Positions 1 through 6,670 of a DNA stretch of 8,669 nt are shown here, one piece after another. Within the stretch, counting starts at the first letter, position 1. The number at the start of each line of letters is the position of its first letter. The DNA comes from Bacteroidota bacterium. GTDB lineage: Bacteria > Bacteroidota > Bacteroidia > Bacteroidales > PXBB01. The translations under genes and the position numbers were made by a program. The stretch is from NCBI GenBank assembly GCA_022708385.1, contig JAKIYU010000103.1, positions 1-8,669 of the forward strand, in the 5' to 3' direction. The notes under the pieces were generated by a model. It did no database searches and had not been told where the DNA came from. It saw only the letters and a program-made list of their open reading frames with translations.

Positions 1-1
1 C

Positions 2-448
2 ATTATTTTAGGATTCCAGGTGCGTCCGACCTCTGGCGCCAAACGGCTTGCCGAACAGGAACAAATAGATATCCGCCTGTATTCAATTATTTACAATGCC
101 ATTAACGAAATTAAATCAGCCATCGAAGGGATGCTCTCGCCCGATATTGAAGAAAAAATCCTTTGCAACATCGAAATCCGCCAGGTATTCAGAATTTCAA
201 AAGTCGGAGCTGTGGCCGGTTGTATGGTACTCGATGGCAAAGTGACCAGAAATACCAAAATCCGCATTATACGCGATGGTATTGTCATTTACACCGGAGT
301 TCTGGGCTCTCTCAAACGATTCAAAGACGATGTGAAAGAAGTGGCTGCAGGCTACGAATGCGGACTGAACATCCAAAACTTCAACGACATTGCAGTAGGC
401 GACATCATTGAAGGCTACGAACAAATTGAAGTGAGGAGAACGTTGTAA
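2..448 (+). CDS. infB: Translation initiation factor IF-2, C-terminal part (5' end outside window)
   Basis: The reading frame is open from base 2 to the TAA at 446-448 and gives the last 148 residues of IF-2, the GTPase that recruits initiator fMet-tRNA to the 30S subunit and promotes subunit joining. The first ~45 residues ([17 protein letters not shown]..., then the helical [16 protein letters not shown]) match the end of domain 3/C1. The rest is the C2 beta-barrel that binds fMet-tRNA, with the strongly conserved [29 protein letters not shown] and GYECGLNI segments and GDIIEGYE near the C-terminus. The GTPase domain lies upstream of the window. A GTG at 20-22 is an internal Val codon, not the start, because conserved IF-2 sequence continues upstream of it. 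The TAA is followed by a run of nine A (447-455) and no clear terminator hairpin. Function is certain from family conservation. Confidence 0.97.
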   Translation: MILGFQVRPTSGAKRLAEQEQIDIRLYSIIYNAINEIKSAIEGMLSPDIEEKILCNIEIRQVFRISKVGAVAGCMVLDGKVTRNTKIRIIRDGIVIYTGVLGSLKRFKDDVKEVAAGYECGLNIQNFNDIAVGDIIEGYEQIEVRRTL

Positions 449-467
449 AAAAAAACTTCTTTATAAC

Positions 468-501
468 TTTTTCAGGGCAATTGTTTTTAATTATATATTT
501 G
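468..501 (+). promoter_or_regulatory. Bacteroidetes-type promoter for the T9SS protein gene
   Basis: TATATTTG at 494-501 matches the Bacteroidetes -7 consensus TAnnTTTG exactly. The -33 region is weak: only a T-run at 468-472 lies at the right distance. Initiation would fall near 508, leaving a leader of roughly 12 nt before the ATG at 520. The TTG at 481-483 is too close to the -7 element to serve as the -33 box. The site implies the gene is transcribed independently of infB. The match is seen directly; activity is inferred. Confidence 0.55.
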
Positions 502-519
502 TTAGAATATTAATTATAC

Positions 520-2427
520 ATGAAAAAACAACTGTTCTGTTTAATTGTAATACTCTTAGGAGTGTTTAATAACCTGCTTGCATCTCATTATATGGGAGGC
601 GAGATTACATGGGAATGTATGCAGGATGGCAGGTTTCTGTTTACAATGAAGGTCTATCGCGAGTGTAACGGCATTCAATTCTATGAACATGAGTCTATCT
701 ATGTTTATAATCATCCTTCGGTTACTTCAATTCCAATGACAAGAGTTTCAAAAGTTGACATATCTCCCCAATGTCACGCTATGGGGCCTCATATTTCCTG
801 TGATTCAGCACTGGTACCTAATATGGGGGCTGTTGAAGTGAATATTTATAAATCAGATACCGTGTTTTTGAGTGGTGTCCCTCCCGCACAGGGTTGGATT
901 TTTGCCTGGGGTTCCTGTTGCAGAAACCCTTCTACAAGTATTACAAATGCTGCCAGCCAAAACTGGGTGTTAAGAGCTGTAATGTATCCTTATAAGCCCT
1001 CCGGCTCTACGGCTCTTAATACTTATCCCTGCTATGACAATTCTCCTGTTTTTGCCGAACACCCCACTCCTGTTATGTGTACAGGCTACCCCCAATCAAT
1101 AAATTATGGCGCTGAGGATAGTGAAAAAGATTTTCTGACTTACGAATGGGCAACACCTTTGACAGACTTTAACGTACCTATCAATTCATGGGTTGCAGGC
1201 TATTCATACAACAGTCCATTACCCTCAACTGTACACAATGTTAACAATATACCCGCTGCTCTTAATTCTTATACCGGAGAAATAACCTTTACCTCATTTA
1301 CACAGGGAGCTTTCCCATTGGTAGTTAAAACAACTGCATATAAAAACAACATTAAGACCGCAGAGATTTTCAGAGAATTGCAGGTTGTATTGGCTGCCTG
1401 CGACAGTAACAATGCGCCTGAAATTTACAATGCAGTATCAAACCTCCCGATTCAATCAAATCCAATATTCAACGATACACTTACAGCAGGAGATTTTGTG
1501 TCTTACAGCTTTTATACTATAGATACGGGGTTGTTACCCGATAACTCCCATCAAACATCGACTCTTAAGATATACGGTTCACAGATAGGAACAACAGACT
1601 CGACAGGGTGCCAGAATCCGCCCTGTGCTTTTATTACCCCAGCTCAGGTAAGCAGCGGCCAGGATACATTGTGGGCAACATTAAACTGGCAAACAAACTG
1701 CGGGCACATGCCGCTTCAGGTTAATCCAGACAGCCTTTACACCAGATATGACTTTTACATTGATGTACGGGACGATTTTTGTCCGATTCCTGCTGCAAAT
1801 ACAAAAATGATATCGGTTCATCTTAAAATGAATGCGTTGCCACCTCCAAAAGCGGAACAGGTATTTTACGATTCTATCGGTCAGATACATTTTATATGGT
1901 TCCCGATTACAGACTCATTAGGCCTTTTTAAAAAATATTTTATCTATTATAATACAGGTACAAACGCTCCTTTAATTTTACTCGATTCGGTCGAAAATAT
2001 TAACCAGAATCATTTTATAACTTCCCTCCCCAGTACAACGTTGGAAAGATATTTTGTAATAAAAACTGTTTTTGACTGCGATAGCGGTAGCGGCTATGCA
2101 AGGTTTCATTCAGCAAATTCCGACACACTTATTCTTTATTCTCTTTCTCAGGGTTTTATTGAAAGAAATTCAATAGCTAATGCATGCAAAGTTTATCCAA
2201 ACCCTGCTGAGAATTTTATCTCTTTTGAATTTGATAAAACGCCATCTCTTGATTTAAATTTTTCGCTTTTCGATGTTACCGGCCGAAAAATTGACCACAT
2301 TTACAAAATTACTGATAAAGTGCTTCGATACGATTGTACAAACTTAAATAACGGCCTGTATTATTACCTTTTTACTGGAAGCAAATCAGGTGTTTTTGTA
2401 AATGGCTTTTTTATGAAAAATAATTAA
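520..2427 (+). CDS. Secreted T9SS cargo protein with SHxMGG-type N-terminus and type A sorting domain
   Basis: This 635-aa protein should be exported through Sec and then across the outer membrane by the type IX system. Residues 1-22 form a signal peptide (MKK, hydrophobic core, LLAS). The mature protein opens with HYMGGEITWEC and later YRECNG, a pattern I know from large Bacteroidetes surface proteins often linked to gliding-motility-type C-termini. A first module runs to about residue 295 and contains AEDSEKDFLTYEWATPL (cadherin/Ig-like) and a conserved end, REL-QVVLAAC. A middle region follows, then an FN3-like segment at roughly 445-540. The last ~81 residues are a type A sorting domain with VYPNP at 558-562, FDVTGRK and LNNGLYYY. 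The mature chain has about 16 cysteines, suggesting disulfides outside the cytoplasm. No enzymatic motif is visible, so an adhesin or surface-structure role is inferred only. ATG 520 is chosen because it begins the signal peptide and lies just after a good promoter. The gene is independent of infB (71-nt gap). Confidence 0.9.
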   Translation: MKKQLFCLIVILLGVFNNLLASHYMGGEITWECMQDGRFLFTMKVYRECNGIQFYEHESIYVYNHPSVTSIPMTRVSKVDISPQCHAMGPHISCDSALVPNMGAVEVNIYKSDTVFLSGVPPAQGWIFAWGSCCRNPSTSITNAASQNWVLRAVMYPYKPSGSTALNTYPCYDNSPVFAEHPTPVMCTGYPQSINYGAEDSEKDFLTYEWATPLTDFNVPINSWVAGYSYNSPLPSTVHNVNNIPAALNSYTGEITFTSFTQGAFPLVVKTTAYKNNIKTAEIFRELQVVLAACDSNNAPEIYNAVSNLPIQSNPIFNDTLTAGDFVSYSFYTIDTGLLPDNSHQTSTLKIYGSQIGTTDSTGCQNPPCAFITPAQVSSGQDTLWATLNWQTNCGHMPLQVNPDSLYTRYDFYIDVRDDFCPIPAANTKMISVHLKMNALPPPKAEQVFYDSIGQIHFIWFPITDSLGLFKKYFIYYNTGTNAPLILLDSVENINQNHFITSLPSTTLERYFVIKTVFDCDSGSGYARFHSANSDTLILYSLSQGFIERNSIANACKVYPNPAENFISFEFDKTPSLDLNFSLFDVTGRKIDHIYKITDKVLRYDCTNLNNGLYYYLFTGSKSGVFVNGFFMKNN

Positions 2428-2446
2428 GGGAATATGCGAATGTTAG

Positions 2447-2622
2447 AAATAATTAGGGCTTGCTGAATAACTCAGTATCTTAAGCAAAAAGGCGGCGCTG
2501 TAGGCGTCAGATATTTGTAGCCCTTTTCCAATTAAATTATCATGCACGAAGACAATATTTTTTTATCCCATAGTAAAGATTTGATGATGTCTTCGGTGTA
2601 ATTCAGCAAGCCCTAATTATTT
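2447..2622. mobile_element. MITE-like non-autonomous element with 22-bp perfect terminal inverted repeats
   Basis: Bases 2447-2468 and 2601-2622 are perfect inverted repeats of 22 bp, extendable by two more pairs after one mismatch. The core arm is GGGCTTGCTGAAT. The arms end in the palindrome TAATTA, present as a direct copy at both sides (2450-2455 and 2614-2619). That fits either a 6-bp target-site duplication around a 158-bp element (2456-2613) or a longer TIR; the palindrome makes the two indistinguishable here. The ~130 bp between the arms has no convincing ORF and no transposase. It holds a second, internal inverted repeat, CGAAGACA/TGTCTTCG (2547-2554 and 2588-2595). The arms resemble insertion-sequence ends, so a MITE or an internally deleted IS is the best reading. 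It sits between two convergent genes (2427 and 2656), where the hairpin could also stop transcription from both sides. Confidence 0.7.
2547..2595. repeat. Internal inverted repeat (8-bp stem) within the MITE-like element
   Basis: CGAAGACA at 2547-2554 is the exact reverse complement of TGTCTTCG at 2588-2595, separated by 33 nt. It is nested inside the longer terminal inverted repeat, so a transcript of either strand could form a two-tier stem. It may be subterminal structure recognised by a transposase or simply chance; the base pairing is certain, the role is not. Confidence 0.5.
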
Positions 2623-2655
2623 GTCAATTAATTCTACAAGCTTCAGACAAAGCTG

Positions 2656-3672
2656 CTACTCATCAAATTTTAACAGAAATTCCGGGTTAATCACCTTAAA
2701 ACTCACCCGTCTGTTAATAAGGCTTTCGCCTTCTTCTGTCATATCCATTATTTCTGATAAGGGCCTCACCACAATGCCTTCGGCCCACACCTCAGGACAA
2801 ATCAAGCTTTTAACCGTAGCCCTCTTTATAAGCAGGTTAATGTCGTTTTCGAGGACATAGTTGTCTGTTATAAGCGGCACCATGTCAAGTCCTAGTGTGG
2901 TCATTAACTGCGAAAATTCGCTGTAAGCCAGATATTCACCTTTCGTAATATCGTAGGCATTAAAAAAACGTATGGCCTGCCCACGTATCTTCAGCTTATT
3001 ACTTTGAATTCCTTCGCCGAAAATTTCGCCCTGCAAGGCCATATTTGTGTTCAACGACTTTAGTTTATTCTCAATATCCAGTGCTCTTGCTAATTGCCAC
3101 AGGCTGTTGGTGTCGTCTTCAAGCAATTCGAGATTGCGGCTGCATACACCAAATGCACCATCCTTTAAATAATAGGTTACCGAACTGCCGTCAATTTTTT
3201 CGGTAATGTAACAGGGCGTGCCCTTATACCTGTCGAGCAGGTTTTGCAATACCTGTACCCGCGTTTCGTCAGTTTTAGGTAAAAAATAGGGGAAACGCCC
3301 TTTAACTTTACCACTAAGGCAGGCAGGGAGGGGGGGCTCATATTTTTTTATACCTAAAATATCCGTACAATCCACACCCTCGGCTATCTCTGTTCCGGCT
3401 GGCAGTATTGAAAGCGGAAAACAGATGCCCTGTGAAATCTGACCCCGCAAACGTATCGTTTTTATGCGCATTTTACGCGCCTTCAGAAATTCAAACTCGG
3501 GCCTTTCGGGCAGCAAACTGTCTATCTCACAATATACTGTCAGGTCGCCCACCTGATATTCCCCTTTTTTTACCACCAGTTGCCATCCCAACACGGTGGC
3601 TTTCTCAATGGCATCGGCGCCCGGAATGGCTTCCAATGCTTTTATCCGTTGAATACTCGCCAGTTTTCTCAT
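2656..3672 (-). CDS. ATP-dependent RNA ligase, DraRnl / DRB0094 family (Rnl5 type)
   Basis: This 338-aa protein should join 3'-OH and 5'-phosphate ends of nicked RNA strands through ligase-AMP and AppRNA intermediates. Deinococcus radiodurans DraRnl, the family prototype, is of similar length and seals nicks with a 3' ribonucleotide on a duplex. An N-terminal OB-fold-like region (about 1-120) is followed by a nucleotidyltransferase domain. All motifs are visible: motif I EKIDGSS with the AMP-accepting Lys159, CSRN at 177-180, motif III LQGEIFGEGIQ with Glu216, motif IIIa RFFNAYDI at 235-242, motif IV AEGIVVR with Glu298, and motif V SFKVIN with Lys326. The enzyme therefore looks active. ATG (complement 3670-3672) gives a natural N-terminus, MRKLASIQRI. 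No Shine-Dalgarno is present. The gene converges on the T9SS gene and diverges from the barrel gene; no PNKP, RtcB, Hen1 or toxin gene lies nearby. The substrate in this organism cannot be told from the sequence. Confidence 0.92.
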   Translation of the reverse strand: MRKLASIQRIKALEAIPGADAIEKATVLGWQLVVKKGEYQVGDLTVYCEIDSLLPERPEFEFLKARKMRIKTIRLRGQISQGICFPLSILPAGTEIAEGVDCTDILGIKKYEPPLPACLSGKVKGRFPYFLPKTDETRVQVLQNLLDRYKGTPCYITEKIDGSSVTYYLKDGAFGVCSRNLELLEDDTNSLWQLARALDIENKLKSLNTNMALQGEIFGEGIQSNKLKIRGQAIRFFNAYDITKGEYLAYSEFSQLMTTLGLDMVPLITDNYVLENDINLLIKRATVKSLICPEVWAEGIVVRPLSEIMDMTEEGESLINRRVSFKVINPEFLLKFDE

Positions 3673-3740
3673 ATATATGCTATTATTTAATTATTAAAAT
3701 AAGATACTTTTATAACCGTTTATTTAAAAACAAGTGTTAC

Positions 3741-3748
3741 CAAAAATA
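3741..3748 (-). promoter_or_regulatory. Possible -7 element for the RNA ligase gene
   Basis: On the minus strand this reads TATTTTTG, an exact TAnnTTTG match. It would place initiation near 3734, with a leader of about 60 nt to the ATG at 3672. No good TTTG is seen at the -33 distance, and the region is very A/T-rich, so a chance match is quite possible. Confidence 0.35.
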
Positions 3749-3763
3749 TAAACGATATTTAGG

Positions 3764-3796
3764 TTTAATAAAATTACAAAAAAAATATTAGGTTTG
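3764..3796 (+). promoter_or_regulatory. Bacteroidetes-type promoter for the barrel/lipoprotein/flippase group
   Basis: TAGGTTTG at 3789-3796 is an exact match to TAnnTTTG. A near -33 box, TTTA at 3764-3767, lies 21 nt upstream. Initiation near 3803 would leave a leader of about 37 nt before ATG 3840. The site is in the intergenic region shared with the divergent RNA ligase gene. No comparable promoter was found before 4462 or 5400, so this may drive all three genes. Confidence 0.5.
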
Positions 3797-3839
3797 GAGA
3801 ATAATCTGTACCATAAAAACTTTAAATCAAAACTTCCTA

Positions 3840-4394
3840 ATGAAACAGCATAATATTCTCAGTAAGAGCATTTTATTATTAATATTCTGCGGAATTTTTT
3901 TTAACTCTTTTCTTGTTGCACAACGCAAAACCGAAAAAGAATCAACACTTTTTGGATTTGGTGCCATTTATAATTTTCAAACGCAGGGTGTGGCGCTCGA
4001 TTTGCGGGCTAAAATTCCGGTATATAAAAATACATATATTGTACCCCGTTTTTCTTATTTTCCCGGACTGAATAATATTCATGAATTGTATTTCGGGGCC
4101 GATGCCAACTACCATCTCTACCGCTATAAAAATATGATTCCCTATGTACATCTGGGCGGCTATTACGACAGGTGGATAAATTCCGATGACTTTGTTTCGA
4201 AAAAAGCCAAGCTCAATAACTTTGTTTTTGAAGGCGGGGCGGGGGTTGTGTTCGATTTTAATTGCCTAAACCCTTTTCTCGAGTACCGATACGATACCAA
4301 ATGGCTCGAAGGCTCCCTCGAAGCAGGATTGTACCTGAGATTTGGCAAATGCTTCAAGAAAAAACAAAAAATTCGCTGTCCTGCATTTTCTTAA
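3840..4394 (+). CDS. Small outer-membrane beta-barrel protein
   Basis: This 184-aa protein has a classic signal peptide (residues 1-27: polar start, then ILLLIFCGIFFNSFLVA) with likely cleavage before Gln28. The mature part is a series of short alternating-hydrophobic strands rich in Tyr, Phe and Gly: about 36-45, 50-58, 65-73, 82-94, 98-108, 125-140, 144-150 and 157-168. That count suits an eight-stranded barrel of the kind annotated as 'outer membrane beta-barrel protein' in Bacteroidetes. The motif EYRYDTKW-EGSLEAGLYLRFG is typical of the last two strands in such proteins. Oddly, the chain does not stop at the final strand. It carries a basic tail of about 15 residues with two cysteines (Cys171, Cys180), which would face the periplasm if the barrel is canonical. 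Ligand and role are unknown. It is the first gene of a probable operon; the next start is 67 nt away. Confidence 0.75.
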   Translation: MKQHNILSKSILLLIFCGIFFNSFLVAQRKTEKESTLFGFGAIYNFQTQGVALDLRAKIPVYKNTYIVPRFSYFPGLNNIHELYFGADANYHLYRYKNMIPYVHLGGYYDRWINSDDFVSKKAKLNNFVFEGGAGVVFDFNCLNPFLEYRYDTKWLEGSLEAGLYLRFGKCFKKKQKIRCPAFS

Positions 4395-4461
4395 ATAAGG
4401 GTAAGATGTGTTTTGGGTGTATAACACTAAAATTAGTACAAACCAACAAAAAATTAAAGCC

Positions 4462-5388
4462 ATGAAAACACTAAAAAATATCAGCCTTCTGATGGCTGTT
4501 ACCGGTGTGTTATTCACCTTTTCGTGCTCCAAGGAAAGAACCGAAAAACAAGTTCAAACCGAATATGCAAGCCTCGACGACTTCTACAACCTGAACCAAC
4601 CCGACGAACAAACCTTTATCATTGACTCCACCGGCAACGACACCATTGTAGGCCATGATGGCACCCGTATATGGGGTATTCCTAAAGAAATTTTTATGAT
4701 AAAGAGTACCCAGCAGGACATTTCTTACCCTTACACCCTGAAACTTATTGAAGCGTATTCCATTAAAAATATGATATTGTCGCGCCTTCCGGGTATTGCG
4801 CAAGGCAGCCTGCTGCACTCGGGCGGAGAGGTTAAAATAACCGCTTTTAAAAACGCCGACGAACTGGCTATTAAAAACACCTTCTTTCTGCCTTTCTGGT
4901 CACCGGCCACAAGCCCTGTAAGCGGCATGGAACCATTCTATGGTTTTACTAATGGCACCACAAATGATTTTAATAACGATGTCCTTCAGACCGATTATCT
5001 TTTCTCCAGCGACAATGTGTCGTCGGTAAGCATCATTGGCAGTGGCTACCTGACCCACATGGCCAAACTGGGCTGGCTCAATATAGGTAAAAAAGTTACC
5101 CCCTCAGGGCAGGCCAACATTACCTTTACCGCTTCCGGTACAAATACCAACTATATTGATGTTTTTGTAGTCTTCAACAACTTACACAATTATGTCAAGG
5201 CCGCCAACCTGGCCGCCAATAATCTTCCCAACGGAGAACCCATTACGGTTTTTGCCATTGCTAAGGATGGCAGCGGTACTATGTATTATTTTAAAGATAA
5301 TTTTACTGTATCTAACGGTCTGCAGGTTACCCTTAACATGACGGCTTCGACCGAAGCCCAGGTCTTATCGGAACTGGCCGGATTATAA
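4462..5388 (+). CDS. Uncharacterised Bacteroidetes lipoprotein
   Basis: A 308-aa protein with a lipoprotein signal: MKTLKNISLLMAVTGVLFTFSC, with Cys22 as the lipidated residue. I start at ATG 4462, not at an upstream in-frame ATG (4408), because the upstream one would put 18 polar residues before the signal peptide. The body has segments I associate with a family of uncharacterised Bacteroidetes lipoproteins: IVGHDGTRIWGIPKEIF at 62-77, then LIEAYSIKNMI and GSLLHSGGEVKITAF at 95-128, then KLGWLNIGKK at 202-211 where such proteins often show GWINCD, and finally PNGEPITVFAIAKDG-G-MYYFKDNF near 256-281. The comparison is from memory and not a search. No catalytic motif is seen. Two D-S/T-x O-glycosylation-type sequons occur (DST at 55, DTI at 60). 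It follows the barrel gene by 67 nt and precedes the flippase by 11 nt, so co-transcription is likely. Confidence 0.75.
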   Translation: MKTLKNISLLMAVTGVLFTFSCSKERTEKQVQTEYASLDDFYNLNQPDEQTFIIDSTGNDTIVGHDGTRIWGIPKEIFMIKSTQQDISYPYTLKLIEAYSIKNMILSRLPGIAQGSLLHSGGEVKITAFKNADELAIKNTFFLPFWSPATSPVSGMEPFYGFTNGTTNDFNNDVLQTDYLFSSDNVSSVSIIGSGYLTHMAKLGWLNIGKKVTPSGQANITFTASGTNTNYIDVFVVFNNLHNYVKAANLAANNLPNGEPITVFAIAKDGSGTMYYFKDNFTVSNGLQVTLNMTASTEAQVLSELAGL

Positions 5389-5399
5389 TAATTAATAAA

Positions 5400-6650
5400 T
5401 TGCTGGCGGCTTTTTTAAACAAATATAAAATACTATTGGGCAACCTGATCTGGAGGACACTCCAGGTTTTTGCCCGTAATGGCTTCTCTTACGCCATTTT
5501 CTATTTGTCGAGCCTTTTTCTGCCAAAAGAAGATTTCGGGTATTACAACTACATACTTAAAATCGCTTTTTTTATCATTCTTTTCGTCGATTTCGGTATT
5601 TCTATGGCGGTAAGTAAGTTTACGGCCGAATACGCCCCCGGAGAAAACAAAGGAAAAATCAACTCCCTGCTTTCAAACGGCATTATTTTAATTCTGGCCC
5701 TGGGTCTGTTGGCCTCTTTGCTTACTCTCTTTGTCAATTCTTTTATTTTGGGTGGTATTTATAATAATCTTTTATATCTCATACCCCTTTTCTTTCTTGT
5801 GCCGCTTTCTTCGTTGTTCGACGGGGTGTTAAGAGGAACCAAACAATTCAGGGTTTTATCACTCATAACGCTGATAACCGGGTCTTTAAGTTTTTTCTTT
5901 TTCATTCTGCTTATTAAGAAATTTGCTCTAACAGGTGCATTCTATTCTCAGAATATCTTTTACCTCCTGATGCTTGCCGGTTATTGGCTTTACTTTAAAA
6001 TAATACCCGAAAAACCGGATGCCTTAATTTTTAAGAAACTGACACAATATGCCCTTGTCATTGGCGTAACCGGTGTATTTATGTTTTTAAGCACGCAGGT
6101 GGATGTTTTGTTTCTGGGCGCTTTTGGCTATTATACCGAAATAGCCTATTACGAAATCATTTTCAAGTTTCTTGCTTTTGTGGTAATGCCTTTTACTATT
6201 GCAGGCCATGTAATTTCTCCCGATTTTACAAGCCGGTTTGTGCAGAAAAATTATACCTGGGTGCGGCTCAAACTTAAGCAGTCGGTTGTTTTATCTTTTT
6301 TGGTTGCGGCAACCATCACACTGCTGCTTTATTTTGCGTTTCCGTTAATTTTTAAATCATTTTTTTCAAAGTACAACACCGGCGACCTTATCCGGATGAG
6401 CCATATAGCGCTGGTTTTGTTTTTCTCAAACATGCTCAATGGCTTCATTCCCCTGCTTGCCATAGCCACAGGCCATGCCCGCTGGAGTATGTATTTTATT
6501 ATTGCAGTTGGCGTATTAAATGTAATGTTTGATTATATCTCTATCATTTACTGGGGGGTATGGGGTCTAATAATTTCTACCGTTATTCTCAAGAGTTTGG
6601 CAAATATCCTGTTTATTGGATATTATTACCTTAAATTGCCAAAAGCATAA
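5400..6650 (+). CDS. MOP-superfamily polysaccharide flippase (Wzx/RfbX-like)
   Basis: This 416-aa protein is almost entirely membrane-embedded, with about 12 helices (roughly 11-40, 51-72, 93-117, 122-140, 152-172, 181-200, 217-236, 251-271, 296-319, 332-352, 363-380 and 386-410). Length, topology and features such as LPKEDFGYYNYILKI after helix 1, FDGVLRGTKQF near 140-150, the VDVLFLG helix and a C-terminal GVWGLIIST fit the oligosaccharide flippases that move undecaprenyl-linked glycans across the inner membrane. The start is probably the TTG at 5400: no in-frame ATG or GTG lies between the upstream in-frame stop (5334-5336) and helix 1, and the first in-frame ATG is about residue 69, which would delete two helices. 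The TTG lies 11 nt after the lipoprotein stop. No glycosyltransferase or polymerase gene is beside it, so the glycan it handles is unknown. The TAA is followed by an A-run to 6659. Confidence 0.85.
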   Translation: MLAAFLNKYKILLGNLIWRTLQVFARNGFSYAIFYLSSLFLPKEDFGYYNYILKIAFFIILFVDFGISMAVSKFTAEYAPGENKGKINSLLSNGIILILALGLLASLLTLFVNSFILGGIYNNLLYLIPLFFLVPLSSLFDGVLRGTKQFRVLSLITLITGSLSFFFFILLIKKFALTGAFYSQNIFYLLMLAGYWLYFKIIPEKPDALIFKKLTQYALVIGVTGVFMFLSTQVDVLFLGAFGYYTEIAYYEIIFKFLAFVVMPFTIAGHVISPDFTSRFVQKNYTWVRLKLKQSVVLSFLVAATITLLLYFAFPLIFKSFFSKYNTGDLIRMSHIALVLFFSNMLNGFIPLLAIATGHARWSMYFIIAVGVLNVMFDYISIIYWGVWGLIISTVILKSLANILFIGYYYLKLPKA

Positions 6651-6670
6651 AAAAAAAAACACCGCATTTT

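Noticed and set aside
481..483. TTG as -33 box for the promoter at 494-501
   Set aside because: The spacing to the -7 element is only 10 nt, well short of the usual ~20 nt.
2637..2655. Short AGCTT/AAGCT hairpin just after the RNA ligase stop as its terminator
   Set aside because: Only five base pairs and no U-tract on the minus strand; the MITE-like hairpin beyond it is a better candidate.
2621..2860. A 79-codon plus-strand open frame starting at the edge of the MITE-like element
   Set aside because: It is antisense to the 3' end of the RNA ligase and has no recognisable features; it is not a transposase remnant.
3408..3791. A 127-codon plus-strand open frame
   Set aside because: It lies mostly antisense to the RNA ligase gene, whose protein has every family motif. 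Its translation looks like no known family and runs into the A/T-rich promoter region.
4408..4461. Upstream ATG that would extend the lipoprotein by 18 residues
   Set aside because: The extension is polar and would bury the lipoprotein signal peptide inside the protein; ATG 4462 gives a normal one.
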